Shown here in pieces: positions 49,701 to 58,700 of a stretch of 64,000 nucleotides of DNA. This DNA is from Aphrocallistes beatrix (taxonomy: Eukaryota; Porifera; Hexactinellida; Sceptrulophora; Aphrocallistidae). The position numbers and the translations under genes are program-made. How positions within the stretch are numbered: the first letter of the stretch is position 1; each line of letters begins with the position of its first letter. Under the pieces are notes generated by a model, which was not told where the DNA came from, ran no database searches, and saw nothing but the letters and a program-made list of their open reading frames with translations. The stretch lies in assembly GCA_963281255.1 (NCBI GenBank), contig OY725500.1:2351184-2415183 (forward strand). Reading direction: 5' to 3'.

Positions 49701-52700
49701 TTGTCAATTTTTAAAATTTTGATGCGTAATGATGATGTCATAACAAAGTGTTGAGTCATCATTTTTTGATGATACATTCTATTAAAATTTTAGCATTCTA
49801 TCAACTAAAATGGCTGAGTTATGGTCGAATAACTGAAATTTCTAATTATAAAAAAAGATGACAATGACGGCATAATTCCATGATGAGTCGACATTTTTGT
49901 CTGAGGTCAGAACTTAGTGGAGCCATAGCAAAAAGACTCCAACATACCAAAAATCAATTCGTTGCAAATGTATATATATATATATATATACACTACCCGG
50001 ACCAAAGTATTCGACCACCACGAAAACCTCCATACAAATAGTACTACGGGAGTTCAATAAGTAGTCGTTATTGCGATATCTCTTGTTTGTTTTATTTGCT
50101 TTAGAATTGGGTTAGCATATCTAATGTAACCTTACCGATGCTCTTTCAAATGATACTTTACTTTTTCAATTCTGAGATTTGGTTTTAATACTGTGGCTAT
50201 AATTAGTTTTGCATTTTTATATACTACTGACATTTATTATGACTTCCGAGAGTGCAGATTTCAAAATTGAGCAGCGTGCCTATCTAAAAATTCGTACGCT
50301 TCTCCAATTTTCTCCAACCGACATCCACAAGGATTTGATGGATGTTTATAATGATATGACTCTTCCTTATTCCACGATAGTCGACTGGGCCCGACGTTTT
50401 CGCGAGAGAAGAAAGTCGATCGAAGATAAGCCATGAGCAGGGAGGCCGATTTCCGGCGCCAGTGACAAATGTGTCCTCGAGGTTTCGGAATTACTTGAAG
50501 AAGACCCTCATATTTCATTGGTGAAGATAGCTAGTGTAGTTGGGGTCTCAACGGGAACCGCTCATACCATTGTGCATGACAATTTGCAATTTAGGAAAAT
50601 CTGCGCTCGGTGGGTCCCGCATGCACTAACACAGGCCCAGAAAGCTAAAAGGGTTCAATGTGCACAAAAGTTGCAATCGACGGCCAAGGACTGGGACTCG
50701 TGGACTTAGATTGTTGCATGATAATGCCCGATCCCACAAGACCAAACTAGTAAGGGAAAAGTTGGATCGTATGAGAGTTGTAGAGCTAGATTATCCTCCC
50801 TACTCACCAGACCTCGCTCCATGCGACTTTTGGCTCTTCCCTAAGCTAAAGAAACACCTGTCAGGGAGGGAATTCGAAAATCGAGCCTTCCTCGGATCTG
50901 CGATTTTTCAGCATATGAAAGGTATACCGCGAGAAGACTTCAAAAAAGTGTTTTTGGATTGGATTAAGAGGCTAAAACTAGTTATACAGCATCATGGAGA
51001 GTATTTCGAGAAATTGCAGCATTGACATTAATTATATTACTAGGCTTTATGAAATTATACTATGATAACGACTACTTATTGAATGCCTGTAGTATTAAAG
51101 TAGATCTATTCAAAATGGAATATGTATGTAATCAAACAGAAGAGATATTCTATTTTGATTTCAGATTCGTAAACTACACATCCGAATTGCTAATTTTTGA
51201 AACTTTCAATACAAATACTAATTCTCATGTAGAAAATTATCAACCTATGCCACTTTGTGTCACTAATCGCCATCATATATAATGGCTGTGACTCGGGACA
51301 AGTAGCATCAAGTATCAAATGTAGATATTTATAATTTGGGAGTTAGTAATTGAGTTGAGGATCTCAATTGTGAGTAATTAGAATGTGCAGATTAGGAATT
51401 AGAAATCAAAAATAGAGTATTTCTAACAGTTTGAGTACACATTCCTTTATGAACAGATCCACTTTAATACTGTTTGTATGGAGGTTTATGTGGTGGTCGA
51501 ATACTTTTGTCCGGGTACTGTATATATATATATATACTTGGAACAGTGTCGGTCAAAAGTCATACATTTGTATTAGTACTTGTATTTATTAGAATCGTTT
51601 CTTGCTTTAATCCCCCTTTACTTGTACACAGAGGCGTTGCCAGGGTGCGGCACATGGGACTAGTCCGCAACTTCAAAGGCTGTGCCCACTAAAATTTCAC
51701 AAATTAGCATTGGGCGCCCCAACCCTCTCACGGAATTGCCGCACCCTAAAAATTGTGCTTGCTATGCCTTTGCATTTATGTACAATTGCGACATGGTATA
51801 TATCAGAGTATGGAACTGGTTAATCGCGATATCAAATACTCACCAAGTGTTTGAATTTTTCGCGAATTCCAAGGGAAATGTGATCCCAAAGGTTCTCAAG
51901 CTGGTTTGGATCAGATGACTGAGCCAGTCAATCCATTATCTCTATTCTTTGCTCATCAACCTTTTTTTAGCTACTTTTAGCCTGTTGCATGGACTTTTTC
52001 CTCTTGCTGAAAGGTCCAACCAGAACGTAGAGTTCTCAAATATAAGCCTGAACTTTGAGCATTTGTCAATATATCAATGTAGGAATCCAGCACAAACATT
52101 CCCAAACCATGAACCCCCTCGAAAATTGTTTTTTTTGATAAACTTTTCTGGAAACTCATTCCTTTTCATTCTCCCGATATGCACTCTCCCGTCATTAGTA
52201 TACAGAAGGAATCGGGATTTGTCACTGAATACAATTCTTGCTCATTCTTCACCTATTATAATCCTTGTGTACTCTTTCGAAGGCAAGGATTTACTCTTGT
52301 CCTCGCGAGTAGGTGCGATGACGGTTTCCGTTGGAACTGTCCAGAATATCTTAACCTTCTCTGGACTGGTGAAGTTGAAACTTTTAGCGAATATTCTTAT
52401 AATACTTCAGCCTTATTCTGAGTAGCAGTCATAAATCGATCCTTTTTAATTTTTCTGACTAATATACTGTCTTGACTTGTGATACGAGATCTCCCCGGAA
52501 TGTGATGTCTCTTACCAAGCAACGCATTCTGTGTTTCTTAGGATCTTTCGCTACGCTTTTTTGGCTACACCTAACAATTTTAACTACCACCCTCAGATTA
52601 TGACAGGTTTCCAATAACAATATTATGTTAGCATTATCAACATTACTATATTTCCAAAGGAAAATCATTGATAAATCGTAATTGCGTATACCTTGCCTGA

Positions 52701-55700
52701 CCATATGTATTTCAACGCCACTATTTCCGATATTAGCAATGTTGAAATGAGTCCATACCTGTGACGCAATTCTTAAAAAGTAACAGTTACCATATTTTTT
52801 GAAATCAAATTATTTTTTCCAGTGAATACTTTTTGAATTATGGTTCATGGATTTTATCCGAAATTTTGGATAATTACAAGGGTTTCGGGTTTCTTTCATA
52901 CAAAGTGTCATACAAAACATACAAAAACCGCCTTGAAATATAATGAATCAAACAAAGGGTCATACAAATCATACAAAGCCCCCTTGAAATATCATGTATC
53001 AAAAGTATAAAATGAAGAAATGTTATTTAATATATATTACCTTTAAATATTTAGATCACTCAGATTGTCCCTTTACATTCAAATCCTGTGTGAAACACTG
53101 ATTACAAATCAAATTTCTGAGATCAAAGTGGCATTTTTTATAAATAATAGAAGCCCAAAAGAGGGAATTTCGTGTATTCGTTAATTTCAACAATCTCACT
53201 CTTTAAATCATTTTCCTAATTTTGACTTTACCTGCATTGTGCAACTTTGATGAGAGGTCTTAAATTTAAAACATTCCTTAATTTTATAAGTATAAAATTT
53301 CTATTTTAATAACCCACGCTTGCCACAGGAATGTGTTGTGTCATCCGGTTTAACCCGTTTTCAATGGGGAAGCCATAAAAGTTTGGGGCTACTACTATAA
53401 TAGAAAAATCCCAAATGCTGCCAAGTTTTAAATTTTTCATTCCCTGTTTAAGGTAAAGAACCTGTAATACTTTCTTTATCTCGAACTAAATGTCCGAAAC
53501 TCCTTTTGGAGGCTTTTGAGTATCCAAAATCTTACCATGGTGTTATAATACATAGGCATTGGGTAAACCTTTAACTTTAAACACAATAATTCCAAAACAT
53601 GTGTTAAGATTCTGAGTGATTCTGAGCAACCTAGTAAAGCTTGAAAACTATTAGTTAAGAAATGGCATTCTACTAAGCATTTTTAATTAAGTTTTTTTCC
53701 ATAGAACTGAGCTGTGAATGGGTTGATTCGAAAATTTTGATTTTTTTCATAGAATATTGCTGGAAAACGAGGGGTAATCTATTCAGGGAGGTTTAACAAC
53801 AGAAAGGGATGCAAGTCATAGGAAGACTTCTGTGCAGAGGCATTCAAGTTGTCGTACCCCGGAGAAACGAAGTCCTAATGCGTATCCACAATGATTCGCA
53901 CCCACAGGTGTTAGAAAAACTGTCGCAAAAGTTAATTCATACTTCTTTTGGAGGGGTCTTTATCGCGATGTGGAGCATTTTTGTGAGGTGTGTCTGTTCA
54001 TCCGAAAAATAATCGCAAGAATGGACTGAGGAACATCTTGAGTCGATTGAAATTGCCGAGGAACCAATGAAAGCATTACTTGGATATCACAACGCTACCA
54101 TGTTCTACTGGTAGTCACAAATTTCCCCTCGCTAACTGATCTATTCTCAAGTTTGTGGAGATTTATCCAATGCAAACCTGACCGCCGAATTAATATCTCG
54201 GGCTTACTCTAAGGATGGTTTATAGACATGACCATCCAAGGGTAATGTTAAGTGATCAAGGCCCAAAACGTTGGCGGGAAGTTGGTTATAGAAACAAATA
54301 TGGGATTGAGAAAAGTCGCAGCTCATCCTGAAGGCGATGGCTAATCCTAGAGGAGAGTTCAAAGCGTCAAACAGGTAATGTGCTGTCTTCTGGAAGATAT
54401 GTGATTTGAAATGGACGAATGGCCTTCGATCCTATGTGCAAGAAATCAGTTTTCATCTCAACTGCCTACCTAGCCCCAGTATAGGATACGGTCTTTCGCG
54501 GTACTGTATGGAATGTAACCTAAGTTACTTTCTTACTTTCTTAACCCAACTACTGGAAATGACAAGGTCACCGCTCAAGAGTGTTTGGAGAAGGTAACCA
54601 GTGCGAAAGATTTGGCGAACTCTAAGTCCAATTCTATTCTAGATGAGTCACGGTACAAAATGGAAAACAATTACAAGAGTATCCCTTCACTGACAGAAGT
54701 ATAGAGAGAGGTAGTATGGTTTTCCAGAGAGACGAATCTCGGTTGGATGAGCTGGAATATGGTGACTGTTCAAAATTTAATAAGCGGATATGCGTACTTT
54801 GATGCCATATTATATATGCTTATAGTAGTTTCCTTAGCTCAATTCTGCGTGATTCATGATTTTATGCAGGTCATTTATTATTTCAACACATCTACCGCAT
54901 CCCTAGTCCAAAATCTGCAAGGTACTGTTTGGCATATATATAGTATACGGCTTGCAATACTCTACATCTATTCTAGTTGAAAATCCTGATCGCATGAGAA
55001 TTCGCAGAGTCATGCTTCCACAAAGGATTCGAGGTCAGAGTTTTTTTCAAAATAATTGCTTCAGATCGTTGCTCTACGTGTTTGAATCTCCACGGCAAAA
55101 TTTTCTATTGGTAGATTTTGTGACTTGTGTTGGAAATAAGGAACTTTAACGAGTCCTTAGCCAGAACAATGCTTTTTCTATCCACATATCACCAAATTGT
55201 CTTTAATCACGATGCTTTCGTATTAAGCAGAGTCCAATAAATATTTAGAAATATGTCATATTGCACATGGTTCTCTGAATAGAGTGTTCTTTTCTATCCA
55301 ATTTGTGTTCATATTTGTCAGTTCATCAAGCGAAACAATTCTAAACTGGAACACTCTATATTTGTAATTCTATACATTCAAATTCCCCATTTAAAAGTAT
55401 TTAATTTGGAATTCTCTCACAAGATTTGAGGTAATCATCAATTGACACCAATTGCAATGATTTCGATTTTATTCAATATATATTCGAAGTATGGGTAATT
55501 CCGAGGAGACATTAAGGAATATTTTAATCTGCCGACTATACTCTGTATAGTGGCCAACTTCCAAAATGAGTGTTGTTTTTATTTTATAACGTTTTTTTAC
55601 CATAAATACGAAAATACTGAAATTTATACAATACGACGTACGTAGGTGCTTGTTTATCTGCAGGCGAAGTTGCTATTTGATTTTTGATCGAGACACATTG

Positions 55701-58700
55701 ATAAACCTTTTAAAGTCCAGACACACTAAAACTTTAAATCTATGAATGCACCCTATTAGCTTTTTGACGCATAAGGTGCAATTTAAACACCTTCTGCCAG
55801 GGCCACCGAAAGGTTTCGCGGGCCCTGGGGCAAACAATAATTATGCGACCCTCTGGATCATTTCCAAAAACCCAAATGTTCACATTTTACACGATTTCTT
55901 TATTTCTTTATAATTCAAGTTTGAGTACTAAATATCATTCAATTACATTGAATATGATCTTATGTAGATCGTAGCATAATATAATGAATTATTCATCAGT
56001 TACAAATCTAGGAAAATTCATTTACAAACTGTTTGTGACGCAAAATATATCACTTACTGTTTTGAAATCTACTTTTCTGTCTAGATCGTGTTCAATAGTC
56101 AATATAGCCAGATCATTCAGCATTTCTTGCCCCATGGTATTACGCAATACATTTTTAATATGTTTCAATTTGCTGAAGGATATTTCTCCCGTAGCAATAG
56201 TGACAGGAAATGTATAAAAATTCGCAATGAAATGCAGTCGTTTAGAAAGATTTATTCTAGCCTCATATCCACGATCTCGTTTAGTAGGTTAAGTAGGAGA
56301 ATAACTCCAGAACCAAAATTGGCCTAATGTATTACTTTCAAATGAATCATTTCTTCATTCAATTGATCGTAACTTAAATCTTCTGTGATTTAGCTGCAAA
56401 ATTTCCAATTAAGGTTACTAATATGTCCACAAAAACGGAAACAATTTATTGATATCTTCAACAGATTTGAATCTCCTACTTAGACCATCAATTACAGAGT
56501 CTATGCTAGTAAAGAAAACTTTATTTGCACTTTTTTCTTCATCATCAAAAATCTCTTTTTCTTGACCTGTTAGATTTGAAAGAATTGCTAATATTCTGTA
56601 GCTACAGTTTTGTTTCATCCAGGATAGAGTTCCAACATCCACGAAATTCTATAATTTCAGTTATGAAGCTATCCAAATTTTCAAATTCAGCATCAATAGT
56701 AGAGTGAGTATTCTGATTTCGTTGATCAATCATTAATAAAAACTTCAGCCAGATGGTTGACATCAATATACATTCAAATGAGAAAGGTACGAGATTGCTC
56801 CTTGAATCTCCACTATAGTATTTTGAGTGAGGTTGAGGGTGATAACTTTTTGAAGGGCTTCTCTGATTCCTAATATATTCTTAGCAAATGCCCGAACCCT
56901 AACGACACGAACTATCCAACGTGTTTCGGAAGTCTATGCAGTGATGCACCATTATGACTAGCAAAAATCACCCATCTTCGTGGACTGCTTGAAAGCAATT
57001 ATAAATATATTGTACGATGCTTAAAAATGTCACAGCTTCATTGCAAGCGCATGCAGAATCAACTGCACAAAAGTTTAAGGGGTGACAACCACAGGGTGAG
57101 AATAAATAATGTAGGTTCTCTTCCTTAAGAGAAACTGGGTTCCATGTGGCACCCGGACATGTTGCGTGTTTTATCATAACCTTGACCGCGACTGTTTTTT
57201 ATTACTGTGTACGTATTTAAGAAGCCTTTCTTTGATGGAAAATCATTGAAGTTCGTCACTGGTGAGATATCTCAAGATGAAATTTGTTTGTTAAATATGA
57301 ACAGAATCGGGGTTTCCATCGACTATTATACACTAAAAAATACTTCGCACTTTAATGTTCATCTTAAAACACTTACATGAACCAATCCACCACAAATTCC
57401 AATGAATTCGTTATGTGAAGACAACGAAAGATAATGAGCCTGCAATCGTTTCCCTTCTCTTTCTGACTCCTGAACTTTGCTCTTTCAAAGTAGAATCATA
57501 GTGTGAAACAAGTTCCAACAAACCTAGAAAGTTCCCGTTTTGTGCGTCTCCAATTAATTGTGACGATCCTCGAAAAGACAGTCCTCTTTCTTCATGGAAG
57601 ATTATGACATCAATAAACCTCTGCAATATTTTCCGCCACTTTTGAGTATCTGACCTCATTTGATCGATTAACTGGTTATCAATAGGCATGGCTTTTCTAG
57701 ACGAATCTGAAGTTCACGCCATTTTAAATATCATTTTTGTGAGTGTTACTATGCTCATGCTCAGGTATTTTATCATGGAGTTTTCTCCATTTTGAATACT
57801 CGATATCCAGATTTGCTCGCAAGTTTAGGAATTTTTATTGAGTAATGAATAAGGTTTCAGGAAAATTGGCGACATGGCCAGCAAAAAGATGAAGTAAGAC
57901 TTGTGTTGATTACTAGCCACTCAGGGCAACTTTTAACCATTTGTTTCTCGCATGAAAGAACAACACCACCAGACACAATTCTTCTGGGTCACTTGTCCTA
58001 CCTAGAATGTCAAGTGGGTATGAATCACTCCCGTTGTTTACCTCTTCAACAGCTAATATAATTGTCTATTTATTTCTGCAACATTGTTAAGTTCAGGTTC
58101 ATGTTGATCGCAAATTGAAGATGAAGTTATATTAATCCTACATCGAACAATGTGCGTTCACCTTTCTTTGCTTGCTTTACTTTATCATCCCGTTCTCTTT
58201 TCTGCTCCTAACTTATGCTGATAAAAACTGATGTTTTACGTTGTGTTTACGTTTGCAAAGGAATTGACGACGAATTGCTGGGAGGAAACTTCAACCTAGC
58301 GTGGTATAAGCAAGTTGTCGAGGGGAGGGCGTACATGGCTGGGAGGGAAACCACCGTGGTCGATTTTTTCAAGAAAACTAATCCGTAGATATCTTACGTT
58401 ATAACTGTCTCCTAGTGCACGTAGAATTACGTTTAATGTGAATTTATAATGTGTCGTATTGTGCGTAATTATCAGTCTTATATCAATCAGAGTGTCTGGT
58501 TATATTATCTAGCTTCTAACTTGATTATTTTTACAAAAGTACAGTCGACTCCGCTTAATAGGGCCACATCGGTCAGAGGACATTTTGCCCCGATTAAGCG
58601 GAGGACCCTATTAACCGAAAATATTTTGTATTAGCGTTTGAGAGCTATTCCAGTCCTGCCAAAAGTGGCCCGATTAAGCGGCTGACCCGATTAAACAGTG

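Larger units (their letters stand above)
49991..51520. mobile_element. TA-flanked MITE (CACTACCCGGAC family), split by a mariner
   Basis: Left terminus CACTACCCGGACCAAAGTAT at 49991, right terminus with inverted ACTTTTGTCCGGGTACTG at 51520, TA on both sides. The MITE itself is about 481 bp and is interrupted by the mariner at 50044-51092. Its relative at 12291-12767 shows the uninterrupted form. Confidence 0.82.

Noticed and set aside
51949-52425. 158-residue plus-strand frame
   Set aside because: Opposite strand of a Tc1 transposase relic whose catalytic motifs are visible on the minus strand.
58336-58389. Short plus-strand peptide MAGRETTVVDFFKKTNP, like a hAT N-terminus
   Set aside because: It ends at a stop after 17 residues and lies on the opposite strand from the neighbouring hAT relic; too short to support.
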